Source: Isoetes taiwanensis (Eukaryota > Streptophyta > Lycopodiopsida > Isoetales > Isoetaceae). Taken from it: 64,000 nt of DNA. The position numbers and the translations under genes are program-made. The first letter of the stretch is position 1. Each line of letters begins with the position of its first letter. The stretch covers positions 2,168,001 through 2,232,000 of the forward strand of contig JAJEKV010000026.1 in the NCBI GenBank assembly GCA_021234155.1, given 5' to 3'. Below the pieces are notes generated by a model. The model saw nothing but the letters and a program-made list of their open reading frames with translations. It did not search any database and was not told where the DNA came from. Shown one piece after another: positions 21,711 through 33,969 of the stretch.

Positions 21711-24583
21711 GTGGCGTGCTGGAGCCAAGGTGGCATGTTTGAGCCACTGTGGCATGTTGGAGCCCACCTGACATGTTTGAACCTATGTGGCATGTTTGAG
21801 CCATCTTGGCATGTTTGAGCCTAGGTGGCTTGTTGGAGCCCGCGTGGCATGTTTGAGCCACCTTGGCATGTTTGATCCTAGGTGGCATGTTGGAGCCTAG
21901 GTGGCATCTTGGAGCACGGGTAGCATGTTTGAACCACCTTGGCATGTTTGAGCCTAGGTGGCATGTTGGAGCCAAGGTGGCATGTTTGCGCCACCTTGGC
22001 ATGTTTGATCCTAGGTGGCATGTTGGAGCCTAGGTGGCATATTTGAGCCGCCTTGGCATGCTGGAACCTAGGTGGCATGTTGGAGCCCACGTGTTTGAGC
22101 CACCTTGGCATGTTGGAGCCTAGGTGTCATGTTGGAGCCCGCATGGCATGTTTGAGCAACCTTGGCATATTTGATCCTAGGTGGCATGTTTGATCCAACT
22201 TGGCATCTTTGATCCAGCTTGGCATGCTTGAACCACCTTGGCATGTTTGATCCAACTTGGCATGTTTGAACCACCTTGGCCTGTTTGATCCTATGTTTGA
22301 GCCACCTTGGCATGTTGGAGCCTAGGTGGCATGTTGGAACCCATGTTTGAGCCACCTTGGCATGTTGGAGCATAGGTGGCATGTTGGAGCCATGTTGGAG
22401 CCTAGGTGGCATGTTTGAGCCACCTTGGCGTGCTAGAGCCTAGGTGGCATGTTGGAGCCCACGTGTTTGAGCCACCTTGGCATGTTGGAGCCCGCGCGGC
22501 ATGTTTGTGCCACCTTGGCATGTTTGATCCAACTTGGCATGTTTGATCCAACTTGGCATGTTTGAACCACCTTGGCCTGTTTGATCCTATGTTTGAGCCA
22601 CCTTGGCATGTTGTTTGAGCCACCTTGGCATGTTGGAGCCTAGGTGGCATGTTGGAACCTGCGTGGCATGTTTGAGCCACCTTGGCATGTTGGAGAGGTG
22701 GCATGTTGGAGCCATGTTGGAGCCTAGGTGGCATGTTTGAGCCACCTTGGCATGCTAGAGCCTAGGTGGCATGTTGGAGCCCACGGGTTTGAGCCACCTT
22801 GGCATGTTGGAGCCGCGCGGCATGTTTGTGCCACCTTGGCATGTTTGGGCCACCTTGGCATGTTTGATCCTAGATGGCATCTTGGAGCCCAGGTGACATC
22901 TTGGAGCATGCGTGGCATGTTTGAGCCACCTTCTCATGTTGGAGCCTAGGTGGCATGTTTGAGCCACCTTGGCATGATGGAGCCTAGGTGGCATGTTGGA
23001 GCCCACCTGGCATGTTTGACCCAGCTTGGCATGTTGTGTTAGAGCCTAGGTGGCATGTTTGAGCCACCTTGGCATGTTGGAGCCTAGGGGCATGTTGAAG
23101 CCCAAGTGTCTGAGCCACCTTGGCAAGTTGGAGCCTACGTGGCATGTTGGAGCCCGTGTGGCATGTTGGAGCCACCTTCGCATGTTTGGAACACCTTGGC
23201 ATGTTTGATCCTAGGTGGCATGTCGGAGCCTAGATGACATCTTGGAGCACGCGTAACATGTTTGAGACACCTTGGCATTTTTGAGCCTAGGTGGTGAGGT
23301 GGCATGTTTGAGCCACCTTGGCATGTTTGCTCCTAGATGGCATGTTGGAGCCTAGGTGGCATGTTTGAGCCGCCTTGACATGCTGGAGCCTAGGTGGCAC
23401 ATTGGAGCCCATGTTGGAGCCACCTTGATATGTTGGAGCCTAGATGGCATGTTGGAGCCTGTTTGAGTCACCTTGGCATGTTTGCTCCTAGGTGGCATGT
23501 TGGAGCCTAGGTGGCATCTTGCAGCGCGCGTGGCATGTTTTAGCCACTTTGGCATATTTGAGCCTAGGTGCCATGTTGGAGCCGAGGTGGCATGTTTGAT
23601 CCACCTTGGCATGTTTGATCCTAGGTGGCATGTTGGAGCCTAAGTGGTATGTTTGAGCCGCCTTGGCATGCTGGAGTCTATGTGGCACGTTGGAGCCCAA
23701 GTTGGAGCCACCTTGGCATGTTGGAGCCTAGGTGGCATGTTTGAACCACCTTGGCATGTTTGATCCTAGGTGGCATGTTGGAACCTAGGTGGCATCTTGG
23801 ACCCCGCGCGGCATGTTTGAGCCACCTTGACATGTTTGAGCCTAGGTGGCGTCTGGAGCCAAGGTGGCATGTTTGAGCCACTGTGGCATGTTTGAGCCAT
23901 CTTGGCATGTTTGAGCCTAGGTGGCTTGTTGGAGCCCGCGTGGCATGTTTGAGCCACCTTAGCATGTTTGATCCTAGGTGGAGCCTAGGTGGCATCTTGG
24001 AGCACGGGTAGCATGTTTGAACCACCTTGGCATGTTTGAGCCTAGGTGGCATGTTGGAGCCGAGGTGGCATGTTTGAGCCACCTTGGCATGTTTGATCCT
24101 AGGTGGCATGTTGGAGCCTAGGTGGCATGTTTGAGACGCCTTGGCATGCTGGAGCCTAGGTGGCATGTTGGAGCCCACGTGTTTGAGCCACCTTGGCATG
24201 TTGGAGCCTAGGTGGCATGTTGGAACCCGCATGGCATGTTTGAGCAACCTTGGCATATTTGATCCTAGGTGGCATGTTGGAGCCTAGGTGGCATCTTGGA
24301 CTGCGCGTGGCATGTTTGAGCCACCTTGACATGTTTGAGCCTAGGTGGCGTGCTGGAGCCGAGGTGGCATGTTTGAGCCACCTAGGCATGTTGGAGCCTA
24401 GGTGGCATGTTGGAGCCGAGGTGGCATGTTTGAGCCTGCGTGGCATGTTTGAGCCTGCGTGGCATGTTTGAGCTACCTTGGCATGTTGGAGCCTAGGTGG
24501 CATGTTGGAACCCGCGTGGCATGTTTGAGCCACCGGTGGCATGTTTGAGCCTAGGTGGCATGTTTGAACCACCTTGGCATGTT
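21711..24583 (+). repeat. Satellite array 1, 19-bp monomer
   Basis: About 150 head-to-tail copies of TGGCATGTTKGAGCC plus four variable bases (commonly ACCT, TAGG, CACG, CGCG or CACA). K alternates T/G, with GATCC variants. The array abuts Gypsy copy 1. Long open frames on both strands (PRWLKHAT, GSNMPPRLQHAKVAQTC) are by-products of the repeat, not genes. Confidence 0.95.
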
Positions 24584-25379
24584 GACTTTGGCTAACTTTG
24601 GTCTCGACAAATAGCAACGGCGCATGAAATGAGAGAAAATGATGTATAAAGAGATGATTTTTTTGGTGGAATGGTAATAAAGCCTTGGGAAATAACAAAT
24701 TATGCCTTAAGAAGTAACATCATGGATCATGCAAAGTACCATTGAAATTCGAGTGGTCTTCCAAACTTTAACTTTGGGGTTTTTAACCTTTGGCTTCAAG
24801 TGTTTAAGATGCTTAAGTGAGCAAATATTCTTCAAGAGATGCCCATATGATGCCAAACCAGTGTCCATCTTTGGTTCTTCACTACAAGTTGCCAAGTGAT
24901 GGATGTCTTCAAGTTTCACGCTCTACAAGCTCTCACACACACATGCATGAAATCAAATGCTAGTGAAGTGTATCAAGCATGCATATAGCTCTTGTATGCT
25001 GCCGTTTTATGGCAGTAATGACATGTGGACAACTTGGTCATACATGGATTCTTAGAAAACCATAAAAACCCGCACCTCGAAAAAACACTACCTTAGAAAA
25101 CATTATTTAAAAAAAAATATCCCTTCAAAAAACCATACGGCCTGAGAAAATAGCACATCCTTCAAAAAGAAACTATGCCTCTTTAAGAAGCCACACATCT
25201 AAAAAAAAAAAAAACATGGCTCCTTAAGAAAAACTACAGCATATCCTTGAAAAACCACACGTCCATATAACTACGTGTAGGTTTTTTTCAAATCTTCAAA
25301 AAAATAATCCGTATTGTATTTTTACTGTTGTTTTCAGCTGTGGACCAAATGTTGGGGTTGTAGTGTCACATTATAAGAT

Positions 25380-28300
25380 TATGTGGTTTATAAATTGATA
25401 AGAAGGCTCCCATGGTGCTAAAATCCTTTTCTAATACTAAAATCAACCCTATGGGGATTGTCAGTAATGTGCCAATTGATGTAGAAGGCATTATTGTGGC
25501 TGCTAATCTTGTGGTGGTTACATTTGAAGGTATTGATGAAAAGTCTGATATTTATGACCTACTTTTGGGAAGAAAATAGTTGTCCACGGTAGATGCAAGG
25601 CCTGTATGGTCAAAAGGAAAATGCACCATATCCAATGGGAAAAAAAAGGTAACTCTCTATTCTATTCTATTCTATTCTATTCTATTCTTAAACTTTATTG
25701 AGGAGGATATTTTGGTACCAAATCCCTGTGGTGAGTATGAGCTTGTTGTCCCTGATCAAATACTAGAGCCAAAGGTATCCATGGAGGTGAACTTGTCACC
25801 AGGTGAAAATTTTGCTTTCTTATGGTTTGATGGAGGAGTTTCCAAAAGGTTGAGTGTGGCTTCTTCTGCTACAATTCTCAAGGATTCTTCCAATAGATTA
25901 TTGGCTAAAGTAGGCAGAATTTTCCCTAATATTACTTCTAATGTGGCAAAATATAAAGCTCTTATAGCAGGTTTGCAAGAAGCCAAGCATCTAGGCATAA
26001 GCAGCATTATTATTTTTGGTGACTCACAATTGGTTTGTAAACAGGTCTTGGGAGAATATCAAGCCAAAAATGAAGACATGATCTTGCTAAGAGATAAGGC
26101 ATTGGAAGAATTGGCAGGTTTTGAGTCTTGGAAATTATGCCATGTGTCAAGGGAACAAAATTGTGAAGCTGATGCATTATGTAGGAGTGTTCTACTTGAA
26201 CACTTAGCTGAAGGAGCAATAAAGGAGGAGGATTTAAAAAAAGATGATCTATAGCAGCTTTATCCAATCTTGGTCATAAATGCAAGTGAAGAAAAGCAGG
26301 TAAAAGAGGTAAAAGTTCAGAAAAAAAAGGTCAAGATAGAACACTATATGTTGGTGACTTGTTCAAAGAAGAAGATGAGTCTTTTGTTGCTAAATTCTTT
26401 GATGAATGGAAAGATGTGCTTGCTTGGGATTATAATGAGCTGATTGCTGTTGACAAAGGTGTGTGTGAATTTGAAATAAAGATTAAAGAGGTATGAAGCA
26501 TGTCATGCAGAAACTAAGAAGGATAAATGCATCTTTACTTGGCCTGATCAAGGAGGAATTATACAAAATCAAAGATGCTGGTGTGATATCAGAGATAGTA
26601 AATCCAGAATGGTTTCTTGCATAGTACCTATGGAAAAAAAGAACAAATCATTTTGCTTATCTCACTAAATTATTTGCTATGTGCAGGAAGGGAGGTGTGA
26701 GCCTAAATTCTAAGAAGTGTGTTTTCAAAAGGAGATTTGTTAGGACATGAAGTATCTACCAAGGGCATCCAAGTTGCTGCAAACAAAATAGAAGCCTTAA
26801 GAAAACTTGATCCTCCAAAAACACTCAAGCAAGTTAAGAGCTTCTTAGGTATGACTAGTTTTCTAAGGATGTATGTTCCTCACTTTTCACACACTATTAG
26901 TCCTATTTCCAACCTCACAAAGGTGGGGAAGTTTACAAAAAATGAGAGCAAGCACATATTGGTGGATTGGAGTGAAATTTGTCAAGAATCCTTTAACAAA
27001 ATTATTGATGCCATATGCCAATTTACTTTGTTGAAACCTCCAGATTTTGAGAAGCCTTTCCAAACGTACATTAGTGTTATAAAAAAAGCCATAGATTTGG
27101 CACTGCTTCAAGATGACAGAATTACCTCTTTTGCAAGCAAAATGTGGTCTGATAATGAACTTAGATACCCCAGGCTCGAGAATAGTGCAGCAGCCTTGAT
27201 GTTCATGATAGATAGGCAAGGTTATCTCTCGCAAAACAGTCACACTGAAGTCTTCATGAAGCAAAATCCCATGTCTCTTCTCTTTGCAAAAACACAATCA
27301 AAGCTAAATTATGTAGATGGGCTTGCAAAATTCAGACCTATGATATCAGTGTGAAAGTAGTCAATTTAATTAACAATCCAAGTTCCTACCTTCCCTATGC
27401 CTTGTTTGAGTATGAACATCAAGAAGGTTTGGATGAGAATGATTGTACTTTGTCTACTAAACTTGTTGCTTTGAATGAGGAAATATTGGATTGGCAATAT
27501 GGCATTAAGAATTATTTGGAGAACAATGAAGTACCCAAGGATATGACTAGTAGCCAAGAAAGGAGGTTCAAAGAAAAATGCAAGAAATTCAAGGTGATAG
27601 GAGAAGTTTTGTGCAAGATTGACAAAGAGAGAATGCTGCTAAAGTGTGTGGATTCTAAGGAGGCCAAGATGATCATTGAAGCATGCCATGAAGGCATATG
27701 TGAGGCCATTTTGCTGCTGACACAACAACCAAGAAAATATTAAGATCAGGATATTTCTGACCTACTCTCTTTAAAGATTGCTATAATGTTATAAAATGTT
27801 GTCATTAAATGCCAAATTTTTTGCAAAAGAGTGTTGCAGCCAGTTCCCCTCACTGCCATAACCTCTCCAGGTCCATTTCAAGTATGGAAACTTGATTTTA
27901 TATGTCCCATAGACCCTTCTTCATCAGCTCAACATCAATTCATCCTTGTAGCCACTGATTATTTCACAAAATGGGCGAAAGCAGTTCCACTTAGAGAGGC
28001 TAGTGCATTTACTACTGCAAGGTTTCTCCATGAAAACATTTGCACAAGATTTGGAATCCCTTTCAAGATCATATCTGATAGAGGAACCCAATTTATAAAC
28101 CAAGCCATTGCCTCATTGCTAGCTACTCTCAAAGTCAAACATACCAAAAGTTTCGCATATTATCCTCAAAGAAATGGTCAAGCCAAGTGAACAAACAAAG
28201 TTCTGAAGTCAATTCTTAAAAAGACTATTAGTATTTCTAAAAAAGATAGGCATATGAAATTGCATGATGCCTTATGGGCATATAGAACTACCATTAAGGC

Positions 28301-28739
28301 ATCCACAAAGCATACACCCTTTAGCCTTGTATATAGTGTCGAGTATGTTGTTCCCATTGAGCTTGAATTACCATCCCTTAGATTGGCTTATCAAATCAAC
28401 TTAGAAATGGAGGATGCACTAAGATAAAGGTGTGTGAGATTGATGCAGCTGGAAGAACATAGATTTGAGGCTGAGGATGCAATTCTTATCAAGAAAGCCA
28501 AGGACATAGCAGCATTCAAGGCTGCTCACAAGCTTCAAGACACTCTCAAAATTGGAGAATTGGTGTTTAAGTGGAACAAAGCAAGGGAGGATGTAGCAGC
28601 CAAATTTGAGAATCTATGGGAAGGCCCTTTTGAAGTGATTGGAGTAGCAGGAAAAGACTCCTACTGTCTAAAATCTGTTGTTGATGGAAGAGAGCTACCA
28701 AATCCCATTAGTATCTTACATTTGAAGAGGTATTGGTAA
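25380..28739 (+). pseudogene. Gypsy pol copy 1: protease end, extra RNase H, RT, RNase H, integrase
   Basis: About 25400-25660: C-terminal part of a retropepsin (INPMGIVSNVPIDVEGII, DLLLGRK). 25770-26254: an archaeal/plant-type RNase H (FDGGVSK, GDSQLV, CEADAL); where the family has a catalytic Glu this copy reads NVAKYKAL. 26340-26640: RT N-terminus (FFDEWKDVLAWDYNEL, MQKLRRI). A deletion after about 26647 removes the RT core present in copy 2. 26719-27354: RT end and Gypsy RNase H (LLGHEVSTKGIQV, FLGMTSFLRMYVPHFS). 27351-27743: linker to the integrase zinc region. 27831-28190: integrase core (TDYFTKW, ISDRGTQF); the Glu site reads AK and then a stop. 28434-28739: C-terminal domain ending ILHLKRYW. 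Confidence 0.85.
25653..25689 (+). repeat. (TCTAT)n microsatellite inside Gypsy copy 1
   Basis: Five or more tattc/tctat units replace the sequence that copy 2 has at the same point between KVTLY and LNFIEED. The reading frame is kept across it. Confidence 0.85.
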
Positions 28740-31109
28740 TAGCATGTTGCCTTAGGTTTGTTTGATTAAAATCAGAAAGAGTTTCATCAATAGGCTAGCT
28801 TAGATTGCTTTTGAGTTGCTGATCATGTTTGTAAAATCTAAAAACTAGAAAAAGAAAAGACAAAAAATAAGTCTAAGAGTAGTTCAAGAATTAGTTTTAG
28901 GTGTTTGCACAAATAGACAAAATTAATGCTAAGTTTAGTTTCTTTCATGCTTTGGTGATCTACTACTGTGACTAATGCAAGAACAATGAGATGCATGTAG
29001 GTTCCAGCTCATACAAGGCCAAAATTTTGAATTATCATTGCTAAAGTGATTGATCTCCATGCAGGAGCATTTGAAAAACTCATCTATACACCTCATTCTC
29101 ATTTACTCATCTTATTTCTTCCGCACATCTTTACATATGATGTTGCTGCCATCCCTGCCGCAACAGCAACTCTTTGTACTGACAAACATTTTGTCATATG
29201 CAAGATCATCCTCTCATACATCACACCATATCTCCACATGGCAGCTATGTTTTTGCTAAACACACATTCACTTGTCATGCAGGTTCATCAGTTTCATGCT
29301 CTCACAATCATCTGCACTTCATTTGGCTTGCCTACCACATTGCTTTGCTCTCATCTCTTGCAAAACATATGTTGCCAACCATATCTCCACATTGGCAACC
29401 ATCAAGAACTTTAGCAACTCATGTGCACAACTAGAGGCTAGGGGACTAGTCTATCCTTCTTTGTTTGGCATGATGCTGCCACATTTTGGCAGCATAGAAG
29501 AGCTTGTACACAACCTACACATTTTTGTCTAACTTTTGGATAAAACATGTATGCAAGTACCAAAAGCATGAAGACTTTCATCTTTGAAGATCACAAGTTG
29601 ACACCTTTGTTGAAGAACCAAGGGAAAGACATTCATTGGATATCATGCAAGCATGGCAAGGGGGAGAAGATTCAAGCAAGCTTAGTTGAGTTTGAAGATT
29701 GGAAGATCCCTCAAGAATGAAGTTTGGAAGACCCCTCAAAGATTCCTTGGTATGTGGCTAGTTTCAAATCATTTTGGCATGAGTTCTATTTCACAAGGCT
29801 TCTTACATGAGTTCACCACCTTAATTCCTTCCATGAACATCATACTTGCCTCATAATCCATATTCTCTTGCCCTACCATCATTTCCCCTATCCAAAGTTG
29901 GCAAATAGTCTTTTTTCTAGTCAAAGCACATTCATACACCACACATCCAACATACATTCCCCATCTTCAAAAAAGCAAAAAATTCCACACAATTTGGCTT
30001 TTTCTATGATCCAAAATCATCTTCTCACTCTAAAAGTTAAACTAGAGAGAGAAAGTGCACAATTTCTCCAAACAAGTATAGAGAAGTAAAATGTCCAAGA
30101 TATTGCATAAGGGATCCAAGGTTCTGTGCGCTAGTGCCAAATTGTCCACATCATCATAAAAAATGCCAAGTAGCATCCACATCATCACTCAAGCATGTCC
30201 GTGTCATCATACATGTCACCTATCACAAAATTCTTTCAAAATTTTTGGCTTAAGTAGAGTCATTTTGATACCCTAGATAACATGTCATCACTCCATGGTG
30301 CCACATCATCCCTAAGTGTTTCCACATCATCACACACATGTCATCCGCATCACCTCCACTTCATAAAAAAGTTTTGACAAAAGTCATTTTGCCACCTTGC
30401 TTGACACATCATCACCTCTTAATGCTATGTCATCACTCACCACCAACTTGCCAAATCATCAAACTTGACCTTCATTCTGAGCCAAAAAATCAAATGCTCC
30501 TTTTTTGCAAAAAAGATTCTCCCATCTTGTAGAGCATCAAAAAAGATTCCTTGTGAAAAAAGAATTTTTGAAAAACACCTCATTTTAGTCTTCATTTTTT
30601 AGTTCTTGGGATTCGTGCCAAGTTTTAAAAAATAAAAAAATGTTTCCTATCCCCCAAACCCCCAACCCCTGGCCTAGTGACTCTTCCGTCAAGGTTGCAC
30701 CAAGAACGGGAGAGAAAGGGATGCACACCTAATTCCGAGAGCGCAAGCTCCCAAAACCAAAGCAAAAAGGAATTGTATTCAATGTTGTATATCAATACAG
30801 AAGTACAATGATATAAACAAAACGGTGATACTAAGAATAGTATTAGCCGTTCAACCCGCCACTAACTAATAACAAGCCGTTTTAGTTAGGTTTGGTGTTT
30901 CGATCTTGATAAGATCTTTGACTGCTCGATTCAAGACTTTCTCAAGACCATCGGTGTCTTTGAAGTCGAAGTCGCCTTCAAAGACGCCTAGCAAGATGGT
31001 GGTCTCGATATCACATATATCTTGACACTCCTCCTTGATGAGAGATCGCCATCTCCATGCTCAGCCTCCTCCTCCTGGAGATAAGATCTGAATCTTGGTC
31101 AAGGTTCAC

Positions 31110-31349
31110 TTAATCAGGGTCATCTGAAAAGCTCAAAAACCAAGTTTGCATGAAGAGGTCAGCTCTGTTTTCTCTGGTAGGTAAATAAACCTTTGCTTGA
31201 CCTTGATCAACTGTTCCTAGAAGTAAAGAGTCAATTGCTCCTCCTTGCTTTGGAATCATGATCATATATGACGCATATTCAACTCCTTCACAATCAAGTG
31301 AATTAAAGTCTCCTCCTTGATCCGGAAACAAAATAGAGTTGAGTGCCAT
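31110..31349 (-). pseudogene. Short ORF before the 3' LTR, possible RNase H tail remnant
   Basis: 79 aa (MALNSILFPDQGGDF...). The piece VYLPTRENRADLF resembles the end of Copia RNase H, where a P-T-x-E-x-x-A-D motif precedes the stop. It may be what is left of pol after internal deletion; the rest is not recognisable. Confidence 0.35.
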
Positions 31350-31395
31350 AACAGTCTTTGGAAATTGTTGGAAGTCTTTGTAAGTCTTTGGAAGT

Positions 31396-32412
31396 TTACA
31401 GTAATCCGAACAGAAAAATCAGTTGATCAGGTGTTAGAACCTGAGTGCCTCCTTGTATAAACGCAGCCAAAGTATCAGAAATGAATGCCACTTGATGAAG
31501 TGTTGCTACATTGCCTGAAAATGGGGAGATGAAGGCCACGTCAAGATATCCTAGCTCAATGGCTGAGGTATCTATTAATCCTTGCTTGGAAGGTGCTGGA
31601 ATATCAGAAATTGGCATCCATTTATTGGGTGCTACTGCATCGTCTGATATCCAGAAAGTAGAAGGATCTAAATCCACTACCTCATGCTTAATAGAAAGAG
31701 ATAATCTGCTACCAATGTGCTTCTCCTCCTCATCATGCTCATCTCTATTTAGGGTAGATTGAGTCTTTGAATGCCCTGCTGCAAAGAGAGTGGCATGACC
31801 ATCTTTACCTGCATCTTGCCTCATCATGATCTCCTCCTTAATAGAAGTGATTGCTTGATGGAAGCCCATATCTTTGTCTTGCATAAAGCTGCTGTACAAA
31901 GAATCAAATGCATTAGGTAATGACCTGAGGAAGAAAAATAGTTGCATCGATTGTGAGATCTGATGCTCTTCTCCAAAAGCTTCAATCTGTTGGAAGGCGT
32001 GCTTCATGTGATCTGAGAACTCGTCAAGACTTTCAGCAGTCTCATCCCAGCACATATCCATCACCTCTGCATACAAGTGCCCAATCTTATGGGTCTTTTG
32101 GTCATGCTTCTCAATGAGAGCATGCCACAAATCGTGGCTATTCTCTTGCTGGAACTCATCAAGGATAGAGTCAGCTAAGGAGAGCCCGATATATGCCATC
32201 GCCTTATCATCTCGGCCCTGCCAAGCATGCAAATCAGCAATATTCTTGGCATCCGGTGCAGGTTCTTGGCCATTGACAATTCCCCAAACTCCTTCATATC
32301 TGAGAATGAAAATCATTCTGCTTTTCCATTGCTGGAAACCTGTGCCATCAAAGATTTGAATCGCATGACTGCCAGGGAAGGTAATCTGGTTGTAGCTTGC
32401 ATCCTTCTCCAT
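31396..32412 (-). CDS. Gag protein of the non-autonomous element (338 aa)
   Basis: The ORF starts MEKDASYNQITFPGS just inside the primer site and is uninterrupted. It carries a Copia UBN2-type gag: FDGTGFQQWKSRMIFILR (residues about 22-39), DDKAMAYIGLSL, DLWHALIEKHD, LDEFSDHMKHAF, LRSLPNAFDSLYSSF. No CCHC knuckle follows; instead there is an acidic/basic stretch and a tail of unknown role. Capsid formation is the likely function. The lack of a knuckle suggests it packages RNA with help or by another surface. Confidence 0.82.
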   Translation of the reverse strand: MEKDASYNQITFPGSHAIQIFDGTGFQQWKSRMIFILRYEGVWGIVNGQEPAPDAKNIADLHAWQGRDDKAMAYIGLSLADSILDEFQQENSHDLWHALIEKHDQKTHKIGHLYAEVMDMCWDETAESLDEFSDHMKHAFQQIEAFGEEHQISQSMQLFFFLRSLPNAFDSLYSSFMQDKDMGFHQAITSIKEEIMMRQDAGKDGHATLFAAGHSKTQSTLNRDEHDEEEKHIGSRLSLSIKHEVVDLDPSTFWISDDAVAPNKWMPISDIPAPSKQGLIDTSAIELGYLDVAFISPFSGNVATLHQVAFISDTLAAFIQGGTQVLTPDQLIFLFGLL

Positions 32413-33676
32413 TGCTGTGTTGATCTTGAATCAATCTCAACACACCTAATGCTCTGATACCATGTCAAGGTTGCACCAAGAACGGGAAAGAAAGGGATGC
32501 ACACTGAATTCCGAGAGCGCAAGCTCCCAAAACCAAAGCAAAAAGGAATTGTATTCAATGTTGTATATCAATACAGAAGTACAATGATATAAACAAAACG
32601 GTGATACTAAGAATAGTATTAGCCGTTCAACCGCCGCCCACTAATAACAGCCGTTACTTAGTTAGGTCGGTGCTCAGTGCTGATAAGATGCTGACTCTGT
32701 TCAGTTCAGCACTTTCTCAGCACCACTGTGCTGAGTGCTGAGTCGCTGCTTCAGCACGTCTAGCAAGATGGTGGTCTCGATATCACATATATCTTGACAT
32801 CTTCCCATCCAGTCTCCCCCCGCCACGTGGTGCCTCCGGGCATGTGAGCTGGCAACGGGCCACACATCACGGGGAGACAGCACGTAATTGTTATAAGCCA
32901 CATCGGATTAGGCCTTTTATACCCGAGCTGGCTGAGTTTGAAAATGCTGTGGGATATTGCTTCAAGAATCCTCAAGAACCCTAAATTTCTGTCATGCCAA
33001 GATCCGGCCTTTTATCACGATTCAACCACCTAGTCATAGCAGGACTGTCCCGAATCTACCTATTCTAAACCAAGAACTCTTAAACGAAGCTAAAAGACAA
33101 GGTTATGGGCTGGATTTACCAAGAACAGCCAGAACCAGGGGTTTAAGAAGAAGAAAATGTTCTGAGAATTTTTTAGGGCTTTAGGCGGAAGAAGTGATCG
33201 AGACATCTCTTTTAGAGACCGGCTTGACTGACAGTAGCTTGAATCTGCCTTCCTTGCTTCATAAATCCATGGATTACTTGAAGCAAACTGCTTAATTTCT
33301 ATTGTGAGGCCTTTTTTGATCCTGTGCCCAAGACATCAGAGCTTCGAAATCTTTCGATTGACTGTATGCTATTCTTATGAATGAAAATCCGACCCTTGGC
33401 ATTAAAATTATGATTCAACTTGCATTCAACATTGCAGATGAGGTAAAGTGAGAAGGTAAAATTGATATTTGAATCATTTGTTAAATCAATTATCTTAAGA
33501 AAGAACATTTCATTTTGAGTAGCTCTTTGCATAGGGAATTATCAAAGCAAGTAGGGAGCATTAAAACTCAGAAAAAGTGTCAGAAATCTTTTTACAAAAG
33601 CATGTTTGCTAATTTTGCAAAATTATTGCATTCTAGTCAAAAAATCATCCATCTTGATCACTTGTGCATCGATTCT

Positions 33677-33866
33677 TGCTTAGATTCAGGCTTACTCATA
33701 GCAAACAGTTGTGCTCGTCGTGATATGTATTCTCTGCTTTTCTGTGTTATTTATGTGGTGGGTAGTGTTGCTCTAGTGGACATCTTCTCCACTGGGTTTT
33801 AAGTCCCCATGTACTCTTTGTATTCTTTTGAGTAATAAAGGTCCACGTTTCATCAAAAAAAAAAAG
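33677..33866 (+). mobile_element. Poly(A)-tailed 3' end of a non-LTR element, truncated
   Basis: After the homology to the 1.4-kb unit stops, about 170 bp of unrelated sequence ends with gagtaataaaggtccacg, then tttcatc and an A-run at 33855-33866. An AATAAA signal followed by a tail suggests a 5'-truncated LINE or processed sequence. No coding part remains and no target duplication was found. Confidence 0.4.
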
Positions 33867-33969
33867 TCCAATTGAATATTTGAAACTGAAAGATCTTAGG
33901 TGTAGTCATCCCAAACATATTGCATCATAACTTTTATAGGAAAAAAGATCATTAGCATATTCAAAGCGA

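Larger units (their letters stand above)
24584..30644 (+). mobile_element. Ty3/Gypsy element copy 1, degenerate
   Basis: This segment is the inverted counterpart of 53798-60164 and shares coding and non-coding parts with it. Coding remnants span about 25380-28739. No gag and no obvious LTRs were found; 24584-25370 holds an A-rich tandem region (25080-25280), and 28740-30644 is long 3' non-coding sequence rich in catcatc and gccacatcatc words. It sits between satellite array 1 and the 1.4-kb unit, as copy 2 does. Confidence 0.75.
30687..32799 (-). mobile_element. Gag-only Copia-type LTR element (TR-GAG-like), 2113 bp
   Basis: On the minus strand: 5' LTR 32799-32463 (starts TGTCAAGATA), tRNA-Met primer site TGGTATCAGAGC at 32462-32451, gag ORF, a purine tract (atcaaggaggag, ending at 31028), 3' LTR 31027-30687. 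The target duplication tcttc occurs at 30682-30686 and 32800-32804. The tandem units at 51-54 kb show the site without the insertion. No protease, RT or integrase is encoded, so it must rely on enzymes in trans. TR-GAG elements are an established plant class; placing this one there is by structure. Confidence 0.88.
30645..33676 (+). repeat. 1.4-kb unit, copy 1, interrupted by the gag-only element
   Basis: 30645-30686 and 32800-33676 together match, in inverted orientation, the units at 51014-52415 and 52416-53797. Shared landmarks: ggcctagt, ccgccacgtggtgcctccgg, a TATA-like ccttttatacccgag near 32915, and ttcgaaatctttcgattgac. This copy lacks about 100 bp between gatatttgaa and tcatttgtt near 33470, and diverges after 33676. 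It may be a large LTR or a separate repeat; ends could not be fixed. Confidence 0.6.

Noticed and set aside
21700-24256. Long open reading frames on both strands of the satellite (up to 192 codons, PRWLKHAT-type peptides)
   Set aside because: The 19-bp monomer cycles through three frames with a 57-bp period and few stop codons, so open frames arise on both strands. Peptides simply repeat the DNA period and differ between arrays by frameshifts.
24584-30644. Satellite array as the LTR of the Gypsy element
   Set aside because: An array lies only on the 5' side of each copy, the two differ in length by more than sixfold, and no TG...CA ends or primer site border them.
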